Below are positions 24,501-33,889 of a stretch of DNA of 64,000 bases, one piece after another. Source of the stretch: Bacteroidia bacterium (GTDB taxonomy: Bacteria; Bacteroidota; Bacteroidia; Bacteroidales; UBA932). Made by a program: the position numbers and the translations under genes. Each line of letters begins with the position of its first letter. Position 1 is the stretch's first letter. The notes beneath the pieces were generated by a model, which was given only the letters and a program-made list of their open reading frames with translations, was not told the origin of the DNA and did no database searches. The stretch covers positions 1 to 64,000 of the forward strand of contig SABC01000003.1 in NCBI GenBank assembly GCA_009929175.1. Reading direction: 5' to 3'.

Positions 24501-25778
24501 TTATAATAAACCGGAATATATATCCTTAACCTGAGCAGCTGCTCCGTCCCATTTTAGGGAATTCACCTCTTCCAGACCGTTTTTCACAGCCGAGGCTGAG
24601 AGAGCCGGATAGTTGAGCAGGCCGTAAATAGCATCTGCCATGGCATCTATATCCCAAAAATCAACTTTTATTGCGTGTTTCAAAACCTCGGCAACACCAC
24701 TTTGCTTGGAGATGATTGTAGGCACGTTCGCCCTCATGGCTTCCAATGGGGAGATGCCGAATGGCTCTGACACCGAAGGCATGACATAAACATCGGAGTA
24801 GGCAAACATCTCCTTGACCTCCTTACCCCGCAGGAAACCTGTAAAGTGGAATTTATGGGATATCCCCAACTTTGCCACCCTCCTGATGGAGCGGTTAAGA
24901 AGGTCGCCGTTACCAGCCATCACAAACCTCACATCAGGATATTTTGCCAGGACCTTGTTGGCCGCCTCGATAAAATACTCAGGACCTTTTTGATAGGTAA
25001 TCCGGCCAAGGAAAGTTACAACTTTTTCGGGAACCCCCCTCTCTATGACCAAATTGCTAAACCCTTGGAAATCGACGGCATTGTGTACAGTTATAACCTT
25101 TGAAGGATCAATCCCGTATTTGTTAATCACAATATTGCGTGTAAGATGGCTTACGGCAATCACAGCATCGGCCTCCTTCATACCCCGCCTTTCAAGGTCG
25201 TACACCTCGGTATTGATGTTGTTGCCGCTCCTGTCAAACTCCGTGGCATGCATGTGGACAACCAATGGTTTACCACTAAGTTTTTTGGCAGCGACTCCGG
25301 CCATGTAAGTGAGCCAGTCGTGGGCATGGATAATGTCAAACTCCTCCCTCAGGGCAATCTCGGCAGCAACGAGTGCATACCTGGCGACCTCCTCCATGAG
25401 GTCGTTGCCGTACTTGCCCGAAAACCTGAATTTTTGACCATGGCTGTGACGGAACTCCTCTATTTGTCCGGTTTGCTGATGTTCGACCATTTCGGAGAAA
25501 CTTTCGGGCCCGACATAGGGAATCATATTTGAGCCAACCCGGATGAATTCAACTTTTTCCAGGAATTCCCTGACATCCCTGTGGGATTCGGAAACTTCCA
25601 CATCACTGGCATTTATGATGCTTACTGCGCTTGCATCCTCGTCACCCGAAGCAGAGGGCATTACAAATAAAACCTCCACACCATTGTTGGACAACCCTTT
25701 GGTGAGCCCGTAACAGGCTGTCCCAAGCCCTCCCGATATGTGTGGCGGAAATTCCCATCCAAACATCAATACTCTCAT
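24501..25778 (-). CDS. GT4 family glycosyltransferase of the glycogen cluster
   Basis: A 425-residue GT-B glycosyltransferase. The N-terminal domain starts MRVLMFGWEFPPHISGGLGTACYG with an acceptor/loop Gly pair. The C-terminal donor domain has VVTFLGRITYQKGPEYFIEAA, and the E-x7-E-type motif lies in PSVSEPFGISPLEAM. The glycine-rich start and operon place suggest use of a nucleotide-glucose to start or extend alpha-glucan, alongside the GT3 synthase. Substrate is inferred. The ATG overlaps the debranching gene stop by 4 bases. Confidence 0.88.
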   Translation of the reverse strand: MRVLMFGWEFPPHISGGLGTACYGLTKGLSNNGVEVLFVMPSASGDEDASAVSIINASDVEVSESHRDVREFLEKVEFIRVGSNMIPYVGPESFSEMVEHQQTGQIEEFRHSHGQKFRFSGKYGNDLMEEVARYALVAAEIALREEFDIIHAHDWLTYMAGVAAKKLSGKPLVVHMHATEFDRSGNNINTEVYDLERRGMKEADAVIAVSHLTRNIVINKYGIDPSKVITVHNAVDFQGFSNLVIERGVPEKVVTFLGRITYQKGPEYFIEAANKVLAKYPDVRFVMAGNGDLLNRSIRRVAKLGISHKFHFTGFLRGKEVKEMFAYSDVYVMPSVSEPFGISPLEAMRANVPTIISKQSGVAEVLKHAIKVDFWDIDAMADAIYGLLNYPALSASAVKNGLEEVNSLKWDGAAAQVKDIYSGLL

Positions 25779-27706
25779 AAATCTTCTCCCTTGAATTTTT
25801 CTATTAACCTGATCGAACGTAAAAGTGCTGCCACAGACCCCGAGTACGAGGTCGCTCCGTGGGGCTGGTGGGGAGGATCCCCGTCAAACACTTCGGAGAT
25901 GGAGCCAATGCAGTGAAGGGATATTTCCTCCTCAAAGGCAAATACCAGTTCCTCGGCCTTTGACAGGAAGGGTTTACCATGAAGCCCAAACATAGCTTCG
26001 ATGTAAAACGAGAGCAACCACACCCTTGCTGTTCCCTGATGGTAGGCCAGGTCACGACTGAGCTGGTCTCCGTCGTACTCCCCTTTGTAAAAAGGATTCT
26101 TTGGAGAGAGGGTACGTATACCACGAACAGTCAGCAACTCTTTTTTGATTGATTTGAGAACCCCCGATTTCTCTTCGTCCGTAAGTGGAGAATAGTCCAG
26201 TGCGCAGGCAAAGAGTTGGTTTGGCCTTACAAACTTATTTTGACCCTCTGGTCCCACATAGTCTGCGAGGTAATCGGAATCCTCTATCCGGAATGCCTTA
26301 GAAAAATTCTTGTCCAGTTTTTCCAGCACATTTTTCCACTCTGTGGTAAAGGAGCTGTCGTTATCCCGTTCGGAGTTCTCCACAGCAAAAGCAATTGCAT
26401 TGTACCAAAGGGCATTTACCTCCACTTGGTATCCGGAGCGTTCGGTTATTGGTGCGCCAAATGCATAGGCATCCATCCAGGTAAGGGCTTTGCCCTTTTC
26501 CTCTGCCCACAACAATCCGTTGCCGTGCATCGCAACATTGCCCCTGACCCCGTCACGATACGATATGAGTATCTCTGTAAGCAGTTGCTTATACTTTTTC
26601 CAGAGTTTAACGTGAGAGCCGGTGTAATTAGAATACTGCTGTATTGTCCAAAAGAGCCACAAAGGGACATCAACCTGTGTCCCGGTAACTGTAAGTTGGT
26701 GATGATAATTCCTGACAAGGGTTTCCAGTACATTTTCGAAGCTCTTGATGTCTCTGTTCCCACACAAGGTCAACCCGGGCAAAAAGGCCAGGGTATCCCT
26801 GAGGTTATGCTCCAGCCAAGGATAACCGGCGTATATTTCAGCCTCCTTATTACGATGGGTAATAAATTGATCTGCAGAGATTTTGAGACAACTAAGAAAA
26901 CTATCCCGGTGACTCTTTGCCTCCATGTTTTTTTGGAACTTCTGTTTGAACCCGACAGGGTTTTCCTCTTTGAGTGAGGCCGAGAAGAAAATGGTCTGCC
27001 CCTTTTTTATGGGCAACTCAAAGAATCCGGGAACTAAAAGGTCTTCCCGGGATTCGTACGCCCTGCGGCTCTCCTCCTTGTACTCTATGTTGTAGTACCA
27101 GTCCGGATTGGCAACAAACTCTCCTGCAAAACTTAACTGCAGGTGCAGGGTGGGAAAACCGGGATACATACAAAAACTCCTTCCGTTCCTGATCTCTCCC
27201 GATTTGATGTTGGCTCCGGTATTGGCCTTGGAGAGGGCATGAATGTGCCTGAATGCAAGGTATGGTTTGAGACGGAGTGTTGTTGGCGAGTGTGCTTCCA
27301 GCAAAGTATACGAAACAAACATTTGTTCCTCCCTGTTGCAGAGCATCATTACCTTCCTGAATACCATTCCGCCGACAGTGTATGTTACCGCCACAACCTT
27401 GTCCACCTCAAGACTGGTTATATATTTGTGGCCCCTTGGCTCGTAGATTTCACCATAACGGTGTATTCCCAGGTTAAACTCCCTGCCATGCTGGATAAGT
27501 GTCTCATCCAGCGAAGAGAGCAGCACATGTTTGTCGTTATTGAAATTAGCTATCGGGAGAACCAGCAGACCATGGTATTTGCGGGTGTTGCATCCGGCTA
27601 TGGTTGTATTGAGGTACCCTCCGGCGTGGTTGGTCGAGAGGTACTCCCTTTTGAGGGAATACTCCAGGTTTACAAGCTCTTTCTTATTAAACTCGAGGTA
27701 TGCCAT
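25775..27706 (-). CDS. Glycogen debranching enzyme (amylo-alpha-1,6-glucosidase type)
   Basis: A 643-residue protein with an N-terminal beta domain of the bacterial debranching family (REYLSTNHAGGYLNTTIAGCNTRKYHGLLV) and a C-terminal (alpha/alpha)6 GDE_C / GH133 domain. Motifs are GLLWAEEKGKALTWMDAYAFGAPITERSG, GYQVEVNALWYNA and the late AYHQGTARVWLL. It removes alpha-1,6 branch stubs from glycogen or limit dextrin in the cytosol. It lies between the branching enzyme and the GT4 gene, so the operon holds opposing branching activities. Confidence 0.92.
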   Translation of the reverse strand: MAYLEFNKKELVNLEYSLKREYLSTNHAGGYLNTTIAGCNTRKYHGLLVLPIANFNNDKHVLLSSLDETLIQHGREFNLGIHRYGEIYEPRGHKYITSLEVDKVVAVTYTVGGMVFRKVMMLCNREEQMFVSYTLLEAHSPTTLRLKPYLAFRHIHALSKANTGANIKSGEIRNGRSFCMYPGFPTLHLQLSFAGEFVANPDWYYNIEYKEESRRAYESREDLLVPGFFELPIKKGQTIFFSASLKEENPVGFKQKFQKNMEAKSHRDSFLSCLKISADQFITHRNKEAEIYAGYPWLEHNLRDTLAFLPGLTLCGNRDIKSFENVLETLVRNYHHQLTVTGTQVDVPLWLFWTIQQYSNYTGSHVKLWKKYKQLLTEILISYRDGVRGNVAMHGNGLLWAEEKGKALTWMDAYAFGAPITERSGYQVEVNALWYNAIAFAVENSERDNDSSFTTEWKNVLEKLDKNFSKAFRIEDSDYLADYVGPEGQNKFVRPNQLFACALDYSPLTDEEKSGVLKSIKKELLTVRGIRTLSPKNPFYKGEYDGDQLSRDLAYHQGTARVWLLSFYIEAMFGLHGKPFLSKAEELVFAFEEEISLHCIGSISEVFDGDPPHQPHGATSYSGSVAALLRSIRLIEKFKGEDL

Positions 27707-27755
27707 TTTACAAATTATTTGTCCAGCAAGTTACTAAATTTATGTTGATTTTTTG

Positions 27756-29744
27756 TTAAGTTCCCTCTTTTTTGAGGACAATGGCGCATCGGGAGGGTAG
27801 GTATATGGAGAGGTTCTCCACCCCGTTCTTCCAAAATGTGATATGTGTTTTGGATAAATCATTCCTCGAAAAACCACCGAAAAGCTCTCCGTCACTATCC
27901 AAAGCCACCCTATAGCTGCCACCGGATGCCCCGAACGCAAGGTCTCTGTAAGAGAACAGGGGGCTGAAATTAAAAGCAAAAACATAGCCTCCCCTTTCAA
28001 AGACCAACAACTGACGCTCGTTATGGACATAAAGTATGCGGGGCCGATGGGCAAAAAGTTTGCTTCCCTTAAATAGTGTCACCATTGCTTTATCGAATTC
28101 CAGCAGATACTGGTATCTTAAATCGGGGTTGTATGCCAAGGACCATTGCCTTCGGGCATAATGGAACGACCAGTCATTACCCTCCCTTGGAAAGTCAATC
28201 CATTCCGGATGGCCGAACTCATTTCCCATAAAGTTCAGGTAACCCTCCCCTGCAGTGGAAAAGGTGATCAGCCTGATGATCTTGTGAAGTGCAATGGCCC
28301 TGTCTACATTGAGTGATGCCGTTCCTTTTCCCATGGAAGTATACATTTCACTGTCCAGCAAACGGAAGATGATTGTTTTGTCCCCTACCATTGCCTGGTC
28401 GTGGCACTCAGCATAGCTTATTGTCTTTTCGTCCTCCCTTTTGCGGGTTAGTTCATAAAACAGCACCTCCACGCTCCAATCCTCGTCCCTTCTCTCTTTT
28501 ATCCATTTGATCCACAAATCGGCAACTCCCATACTCAGGCGAAAATCAAAACCAATACCCCCGTCAGCAAACGGAGCAGCAAGTCCGGGCATACCGCTGA
28601 CATCTTCTGCAATTGAAATGGCTCCCGGCTTTACCTCCTTTATCAACATATTGGCAAGTGACAGGTATGTCATTGCATCCTTGTCCTGGTTGCCGTCAAA
28701 ATAACATTCGTAACCTGTAAAGTCTTTTTCGAGCCCGTGGTCCAGGTAGATCATGCTGGTAATACCGTCAAAACGGAAACCATCAAGGTTGTATTCCTGC
28801 AACCAGTATTTGCAATTGCCCAGCAAAAACCTCAGCACCTCCTCCTTTCCATAGTCAAAGCACCTTGAATCCCATGCAGGATGATGGCCTCTGGTCCCTG
28901 GATGGAAGTAAAGGTCTTCTGTTCCGTCGAACAAGGAGAGTCCCTCCAGTACATTTGAGACCGAATGGGAGTGGACAATGTCCATTACGACTGCAATTCC
29001 AAGCCTGTGGGCCTCATCAACCAGCTCCTTGAGCTCTTCGGGAGTCCCGAACCTCGAACTCACTGCGTAAAACCCCGAAACCTGGTATCCGAAAGAACCA
29101 TAGTAAGGGTGTTCCTGTATGGCCATAAGTTGGAGAGTGTTGTATCCGAGGGATGCTATGTGGGGCAGAACGTTCTTTTGGAAATGGGAAAAACCTGCAA
29201 CGGCAGGCTCTTCGGATCCCATACCTATGTGAGCTTCATATATGATTGGATTGATGACCTGTGGTGAAAATTTGCTTTTCCACTTGTAGGGTGGCGGATT
29301 CCAAACCTGAGCACTGAAAATCTTTGTATCAGGATCCTGTACCACCCTCCGGGCATAAGCAGGAATCCTCTCTCCCTCTCCTCCATCCCAACATACCAGC
29401 CATTTGTAAAGCATTCCGTGGTCCAGTATCCCCGACGAAAGTTGCAACTCCCAATTGCCACCCTCCAGGCGGTCGAACCGGAACCTTTCATCCCTTTTCC
29501 ATCCGTTAACCTCTGCCAGCAAGTACACTGCCGTTGCGTTTGGAGCCCATTCACGGAAAAAAAATCCTCCGTCACCATCGCCATGGCAACCATACCACAA
29601 ATATCCATTGACCCTGGACTCCAGGGTGTTGCCATAACCGGCAATCTGGAGCCGGCGGAGCACAGCTGACGAATACCTTTCCCACAGCTGTTTTTTCCAT
29701 GGCTCCAGCCATGGGTCATCTTTCCATAATTTAAGCTCTTCCAT
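27756..29744 (-). CDS. glgB: 1,4-alpha-glucan branching enzyme (GH13 with CBM48)
   Basis: A 662-residue branching enzyme. An N-terminal CBM48 (FFFREWAPNATAVYLLAEVNGW, about 62-83) precedes a GH13 barrel with the four regions DIVHSH, GFRFDGITS (nucleophile Asp), SIAEDVSG (acid Glu) and AECHDQAM (Asp). GNEFGHPEWIDFPREGN and the C-terminal beta domain follow. The pattern is that of the eukaryote-like GH13_8 group rather than the E. coli type. Its start overlaps xseB by 14 bases, making it the first glycogen gene after xseAB. Confidence 0.93.
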   Translation of the reverse strand: MEELKLWKDDPWLEPWKKQLWERYSSAVLRRLQIAGYGNTLESRVNGYLWYGCHGDGDGGFFFREWAPNATAVYLLAEVNGWKRDERFRFDRLEGGNWELQLSSGILDHGMLYKWLVCWDGGEGERIPAYARRVVQDPDTKIFSAQVWNPPPYKWKSKFSPQVINPIIYEAHIGMGSEEPAVAGFSHFQKNVLPHIASLGYNTLQLMAIQEHPYYGSFGYQVSGFYAVSSRFGTPEELKELVDEAHRLGIAVVMDIVHSHSVSNVLEGLSLFDGTEDLYFHPGTRGHHPAWDSRCFDYGKEEVLRFLLGNCKYWLQEYNLDGFRFDGITSMIYLDHGLEKDFTGYECYFDGNQDKDAMTYLSLANMLIKEVKPGAISIAEDVSGMPGLAAPFADGGIGFDFRLSMGVADLWIKWIKERRDEDWSVEVLFYELTRKREDEKTISYAECHDQAMVGDKTIIFRLLDSEMYTSMGKGTASLNVDRAIALHKIIRLITFSTAGEGYLNFMGNEFGHPEWIDFPREGNDWSFHYARRQWSLAYNPDLRYQYLLEFDKAMVTLFKGSKLFAHRPRILYVHNERQLLVFERGGYVFAFNFSPLFSYRDLAFGASGGSYRVALDSDGELFGGFSRNDLSKTHITFWKNGVENLSIYLPSRCAIVLKKEGT

Positions 29745-29940
29745 CTTGTTTTCCTAATAACAAGGCGCTTTCGTCGGCAAAACCCTTGATTGTGTCCTTA
29801 CAGTATTTGATCAGTTCAAGTGCTTTTTTAACCTCACCTGTTATCTCTTCCAGCTGTGTTGCAGGATTTTCTATTTTTGCAATCAGCTCCTCAATCTTTT
29901 CAACCGACTCTTTGTAAGTCATCCGATCCCTCTTATTCAT
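29731..29940 (-). CDS. xseB: Exodeoxyribonuclease VII small subunit
   Basis: A 69-residue helical protein (MTYKESVEKIEELIAKIENPATQLEEITGEVKKALELIKYC) that forms the small-subunit stalk of exonuclease VII with XseA. It follows xseA by 8 bases and its 3' end overlaps glgB. An internal ATG at 29922 also fits the family length. Confidence 0.9.
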   Translation of the reverse strand: MNKRDRMTYKESVEKIEELIAKIENPATQLEEITGEVKKALELIKYCKDTIKGFADESALLLGKQDGRA

Positions 29941-29948
29941 ACTCCAGA

Positions 29949-31136
29949 TTATTGATTATCCATTCTTTCCTTAACATTGCAGAGCAACCTCCCGTCGGCA
30001 AACATTACTGAAATTTCCTCTCCGGCCCCTACGGTTGCAGAAGAGACCACCCTTTTACCTTTATGGTAAACAATTGAAAACCCCTTTTCCAGTGAGTTTG
30101 CGGGGTTCGCAGCTTTTAGCCTGGCTTCCAAAAGCTCCAGACGGTGCTCCTCCCTCTGCACCTTGTTTGCCAATGCCATACGCAGCTTGTCCAAAAACCT
30201 CTCTGCCCTTTTGTCCTCAGACTCACTCCTGCTCTTCAATGCCATATAGAGCCTTTGAGAATAGGAGGCAATCAACTGGTCTTCGGCAATGAACAGGTCT
30301 ATCAGCATTCCTGCGGCAGCAGTGGGTGTCTTTACATTTGTATGGGCCACCATGTCAGCAACGTGATAATCGTGGTCATGGCCAATGCCCGTTATTACCG
30401 GGAGAGGGAACTGAGCAATATTAAGGGCAAGTTCGTAATTGTCAAAACATATCAGGTCCTGTGCAGCTCCACCTCCCCTGATTATGAACACAAGGTCAAA
30501 CTCCCCACTCACTTCAGCCACAGAATCCAGTGCGGCAATCATACCGGCAGGAGCACCCTCTCCCTGCATAGGTGAGTGGAAGAGTCGGATGGAAAAACTG
30601 AAGCCATATTCATTTTTTGCAAGGTGTTCGCAAAAATCCCTGTAACCGGCAGCTCCCTCCGAGGAGATTACAGCCAACCTGCGGGGTAATGTTGGAAATT
30701 CAAGGGAAGAGTTCAGCCCGAACATCCCCTCCTGCCTTAGCCTGGTTATGGTTTGCTGCCTCAGGAGTTCCTGTTCCCCTATGGTATAAGAAGGGTCTAT
30801 ATCGTTTATTGACAAGGACAATCCATACAAAGCACTATATTGCACCGTAACGTTCACCAGTATGTTCATTCCCCTGGAGAGTGCGCTGCCGGTGGTCGTT
30901 TCAAAATAGGGACGGATCATTTTAAATACCGAAGCCCATACAACTGCCTGCATCTTTGCTTTGACGCCTTTGTTCCCCTCCTTTTCTATAAGGTCAATAT
31001 AACAATGTCCCGACGAATTCAGCTTCACCTCCCCTGTCTCTGCCCTTACCCAAAACCTGCCAGGGACTGCTCCCTCCACTGCACCTTTTATCCTTGCCTG
31101 GAGCTCGGTCAGTGTCATCATCTCTCTGTTTGACAT
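29949..31136 (-). CDS. xseA: Exodeoxyribonuclease VII large subunit
   Basis: A 395-residue nuclease subunit. An N-terminal OB fold (FWVRAETGEVKLNSSGHCYIDLIEKEG) is followed by the XseA catalytic core with LPRRLAVISSEGAAGYRDF, DLVFIIRGGGAAQDLICFDNYELA and ITGIGHDHDYHVADMVAHTNVKTPTAAA, then a C-terminal coiled coil ending ANPANSLEKGFSIVYHKG. It degrades single-stranded DNA from both ends. It is divergent from engB and is the first gene of the long transcript that continues into the glycogen genes. The minus-strand -7 box TATATTTG (31169-31162) is its likely promoter. Confidence 0.95.
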   Translation of the reverse strand: MSNREMMTLTELQARIKGAVEGAVPGRFWVRAETGEVKLNSSGHCYIDLIEKEGNKGVKAKMQAVVWASVFKMIRPYFETTTGSALSRGMNILVNVTVQYSALYGLSLSINDIDPSYTIGEQELLRQQTITRLRQEGMFGLNSSLEFPTLPRRLAVISSEGAAGYRDFCEHLAKNEYGFSFSIRLFHSPMQGEGAPAGMIAALDSVAEVSGEFDLVFIIRGGGAAQDLICFDNYELALNIAQFPLPVITGIGHDHDYHVADMVAHTNVKTPTAAAGMLIDLFIAEDQLIASYSQRLYMALKSRSESEDKRAERFLDKLRMALANKVQREEHRLELLEARLKAANPANSLEKGFSIVYHKGKRVVSSATVGAGEEISVMFADGRLLCNVKERMDNQ

Positions 31137-31161
31137 TTTCTTTTTTTAATTGCTGTTCCTA

Positions 31162-31190
31162 CAAATATAAGCAATATTATTGTACCTTTG
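31162..31190. promoter_or_regulatory. Divergent -7 boxes for xseA and engB
   Basis: TATATTTG on the minus strand (31169-31162) and TACCTTTG on the plus strand (31183-31190) face apart in a 70-base gap. The -33 elements are weak on both sides. Confidence 0.45.
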
Positions 31191-31206
31191 CAGTACTATT
31201 CAGGAT

Positions 31207-31809
31207 ATGAAGATTAAAGAAGCAATATTTTCGGGAAGCAGTAAAAAGCTGGCCGACAAACCAAAAGAGAGGTTACCCGAATTTGCCTTCATTGGCAGGT
31301 CCAATGTAGGGAAATCTTCGTTGATAAATATGTTGTGCGGGATGGGCAAGTTGGCCCACACCTCATCAAAGCCAGGCAAAACACGGCTGATAAACCACTT
31401 TAGGATCAACAACTCATGGTATCTTGTCGACCTGCCTGGTTACGGATATGCCAAAGTTTCAAAAAAAGAGAGGGAGGAGCTTTCATCTATCATTGTGGGG
31501 TATATCAATGGCTCTGCTGAGCTGTTCAACCTATTCATTCTCCTTGATTCCAGGCATGATATCCAAAAAATAGACCTTGCCTTTATCAATCAAATGGGAG
31601 AGGCGGGGGTTCCTTTCTCAATCATATACACCAAATGTGACAAACAAGGGGTAAACGCCCTGGCAGAACAGGCCAATAAAAACAGTCAAACTTTATCGGA
31701 GTACTGGGAGGAATTGCCTCCCACCTTTTTCACCTCAGCAGAAACCGGTAAAGGAAGGGAAGAGGTTTTGGATTACATTGAACAACTAATAAATAAAACA
31801 AATCCATAG
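31207..31809 (+). CDS. engB: Ribosome biogenesis GTPase EngB/YsxC
   Basis: A 200-residue TRAFAC GTPase acting in 50S assembly. G1 is GRSNVGKSSL, G2/switch I has SKPGKTRLINH, G3 is DLPGYG followed by YAKVSKKEREE, and G4 is TKCDK. ATG 31207 is the family-like start (MKIKEAIFSGSSKKLADKP); the upstream TTG at 31180 overlaps the -7 box. prs follows after two bases. Confidence 0.95.
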   Translation: MKIKEAIFSGSSKKLADKPKERLPEFAFIGRSNVGKSSLINMLCGMGKLAHTSSKPGKTRLINHFRINNSWYLVDLPGYGYAKVSKKEREELSSIIVGYINGSAELFNLFILLDSRHDIQKIDLAFINQMGEAGVPFSIIYTKCDKQGVNALAEQANKNSQTLSEYWEELPPTFFTSAETGKGREEVLDYIEQLINKTNP

Positions 31810-31811
31810 TC

Positions 31812-32762
31812 ATGGACCATCAACACAAGATAAAAATCTTTTCGTGCCGGAGTTCCCGTTATCTGGCAGAGAAGATTGCTGCCTCACTAAAGCTGGACCT
31901 TGGTAAATCTAGCGTTACAGTCTTTAGCGACGGAGAGTTCCAACCTGCTTTCGAAGAGAGCGTCAGGGGTGCAACCGTATTCATTGTGCAAAGCACCATC
32001 CCTCCGGTAGAGAACATATTTGAACTTCTCCTTATGATTGACGCTGCCCGCAGGGCCAGCGCATACAAGGTTATTGCCGTGATACCATACTTCGGTTGGG
32101 CGAGGCAGGACCGCAAGGACCGCCCCAGGGTTCCGATAGGTGCAAAAATGGTTGCCAACCTGCTGGCTGCTGCTGGTTGCGACAGGGTTATGACTGCCGA
32201 CCTCCACGCCGACCAAATCCAGGGATTCTTTGATTTCCCTGTAGACCATATTTACGCCAGCTCTATTTTCCTGCCATACCTTAGGGACCTCAAACTGGAA
32301 AATCTTTCGATTGCCGCCCCCGATATGGGTGGGGCAAAAAGGGCCAACGCATATTCCAGAATTCTGGGTTGTCCGCTTATCATTTGCCACAAATCCAGGG
32401 AAAAGGCCAACGTTGTCGGGTCTATGACAGCCATCGGGGATGTGGAAGGCAGGAATATTGTTATCATAGATGACATGATTGATACTGCCGGCACCATAAC
32501 TAAGGCTGCCGACATGCTCATGGAAAAGGGAGCTGTCAGTGTAAGAGCCCTTGCCACCCATGCCGTTCTCTCCGGACCGGCATTCGAACGTATTGCACAA
32601 TCGCAATTGATAGAGGTTATCATTTCCGATACAATTCCCCTTAAACCAAACCCGGACAAAGATACATCCAAAGTGAGGATACTCTCGGTAGCCGAAATAT
32701 TTGCCGATGTCATAGACAAAGTATACAACTACCAGTCAATAAGTACCAGTTTTATCTTTTAA
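31812..32762 (+). CDS. prs: Ribose-phosphate pyrophosphokinase
   Basis: A 316-residue PRPP synthase supplying purine, pyrimidine, NAD, His and Trp synthesis. ATP/ribose-binding elements include FSDGEFQPAFEESVRG, RQDRKDRPRVPIGAKMVAN and the flexible-loop/DLHADQIQGFF region. The PRPP motif is NIVIIDDMIDTAGT. Length is standard. It is in the engB-prs-nadE transcript, which fits because PRPP also feeds NAD synthesis and the purine genes further right (hpt, purE). Confidence 0.96.
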   Translation: MDHQHKIKIFSCRSSRYLAEKIAASLKLDLGKSSVTVFSDGEFQPAFEESVRGATVFIVQSTIPPVENIFELLLMIDAARRASAYKVIAVIPYFGWARQDRKDRPRVPIGAKMVANLLAAAGCDRVMTADLHADQIQGFFDFPVDHIYASSIFLPYLRDLKLENLSIAAPDMGGAKRANAYSRILGCPLIICHKSREKANVVGSMTAIGDVEGRNIVIIDDMIDTAGTITKAADMLMEKGAVSVRALATHAVLSGPAFERIAQSQLIEVIISDTIPLKPNPDKDTSKVRILSVAEIFADVIDKVYNYQSISTSFIF

Positions 32763-32764
32763 CA

Positions 32765-33604
32765 ATGTTTGACACAGGAACAGATTTGCTTTATGCCAAC
32801 CTTGTAAAGGGGCTCTCCCGTTTTTTCAGGGAACAGGGAAAGGAAAAGGCAGTCATAGGTTTATCGGGTGGTATAGATTCGGCTGTAGTTCTGGCCATCG
32901 CCACCGAGGCATTAGGCCGGGAGAATCTCCACGCAATCCTGATGCCTTCGCCATTCTCTACCCTCCACTCAGTGACCGATGCCGTTGAGCTTGCCGGCAA
33001 CCTGGGGGTAGAACACAGCGTTGTACCGATAGAGGGTATCTACAACAAATTCATGAGAGAGCTGGAGGAGTTGTTTTGCGGAGATGTAAAGGGGATAACA
33101 TCCGAAAACCTACAGGCCCGTATAAGGGGAAGCATACTGATGGCCTACTCCAATAACAGTGGGGCGCTTTTGCTCAACACATCAAACAAAAGTGAACTGG
33201 CAATGGGCTATGGCACTTTGTACGGAGACCTGAGCGGAGCCATAATGGTAATTGCCGACCTGTACAAGCTACAGGTCTATTCGGTAGCCCGATATATCAA
33301 CAAGGCAAAGAGGGTTATCCCCGAGTCCACAATTACCAAGGAACCCTCTGCAGAGCTCAGGGACAACCAAAAGGATAGTGATTCACTACCTGCTTACCAC
33401 ATTCTGGACCCGATTTTGCATGCACTCATAGAAGAGGAGAAGGATCCCGAACGTTTGATTGAGGAGGGGCATCAAAGGATTCTTATTGACAGGATCGTAA
33501 AACTAATGAAAGGATCCTCGTTCAAGATACACCAGCTGCCTCCGATGCTCCAGACGGGCAGCCACCCTGTTTCGCCCCAAAACAAATGCATTAAATGTTT
33601 TTAA
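32765..33604 (+). CDS. nadE: NAD+ synthase (ammonia-dependent type)
   Basis: A 279-residue N-type ATP pyrophosphatase: the P-loop SGGIDSAVVLAI, MPSPFSTLHSVTDA and STITKEPSAELRDNQKDSDSLP are the NadE hallmarks. It amidates nicotinic acid adenine dinucleotide. The glutaminase (nitrilase) domain of the 540+ residue form is absent, so ammonia or a separate partner must supply nitrogen. It follows prs by two bases. Confidence 0.94.
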   Translation: MFDTGTDLLYANLVKGLSRFFREQGKEKAVIGLSGGIDSAVVLAIATEALGRENLHAILMPSPFSTLHSVTDAVELAGNLGVEHSVVPIEGIYNKFMRELEELFCGDVKGITSENLQARIRGSILMAYSNNSGALLLNTSNKSELAMGYGTLYGDLSGAIMVIADLYKLQVYSVARYINKAKRVIPESTITKEPSAELRDNQKDSDSLPAYHILDPILHALIEEEKDPERLIEEGHQRILIDRIVKLMKGSSFKIHQLPPMLQTGSHPVSPQNKCIKCF

Positions 33605-33607
33605 ACC

Positions 33608-33859
33608 ATGCAACTTATATTTATAACCATAGCATTCATAGCCCTGTGTGTGTTCCTGCTTTCGTTCAATATCATATTCCGTAAAAACGGCAAGTTTCCG
33701 GATTCCGAAATCGGGCACAACAAGGAGATGCGCAAAAAAGGGCTGATGTGTGCCAAATCCGAAGAGAAAATCTTATGGAGTAAAAAAGGCATCCGCCCGG
33801 CCGCAAACAACCGGCAAGAGGAGTGCTCCTCCTGCTCATGCTGTTGTAGCGCAGAATAA
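33608..33859 (+). CDS. Small membrane protein with Cys-rich tail
   Basis: An 83-residue protein: an N-terminal transmembrane helix (about 3-22), then a basic region with KNGKFPDSEIGHNKEMRKKGLMCAKSEE and a C-terminal cluster ECSSCSCCCSAE with five Cys in seven residues. No family is named with confidence. The Cys tail resembles metal-binding or maturation microproteins such as NqrM in general layout only. It is three bases after nadE and 30 before der. Confidence 0.7.
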   Translation: MQLIFITIAFIALCVFLLSFNIIFRKNGKFPDSEIGHNKEMRKKGLMCAKSEEKILWSKKGIRPAANNRQEECSSCSCCCSAE

Positions 33860-33889
33860 ATTCCAATTATTGTTTATCTTTGCCCCATT

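Noticed and set aside
32765-33604. Glutamine-dependent NAD synthetase
   Set aside because: The N-terminal nitrilase/glutaminase domain is absent and the protein is only 279 residues, so the ammonia-dependent form is the better call.
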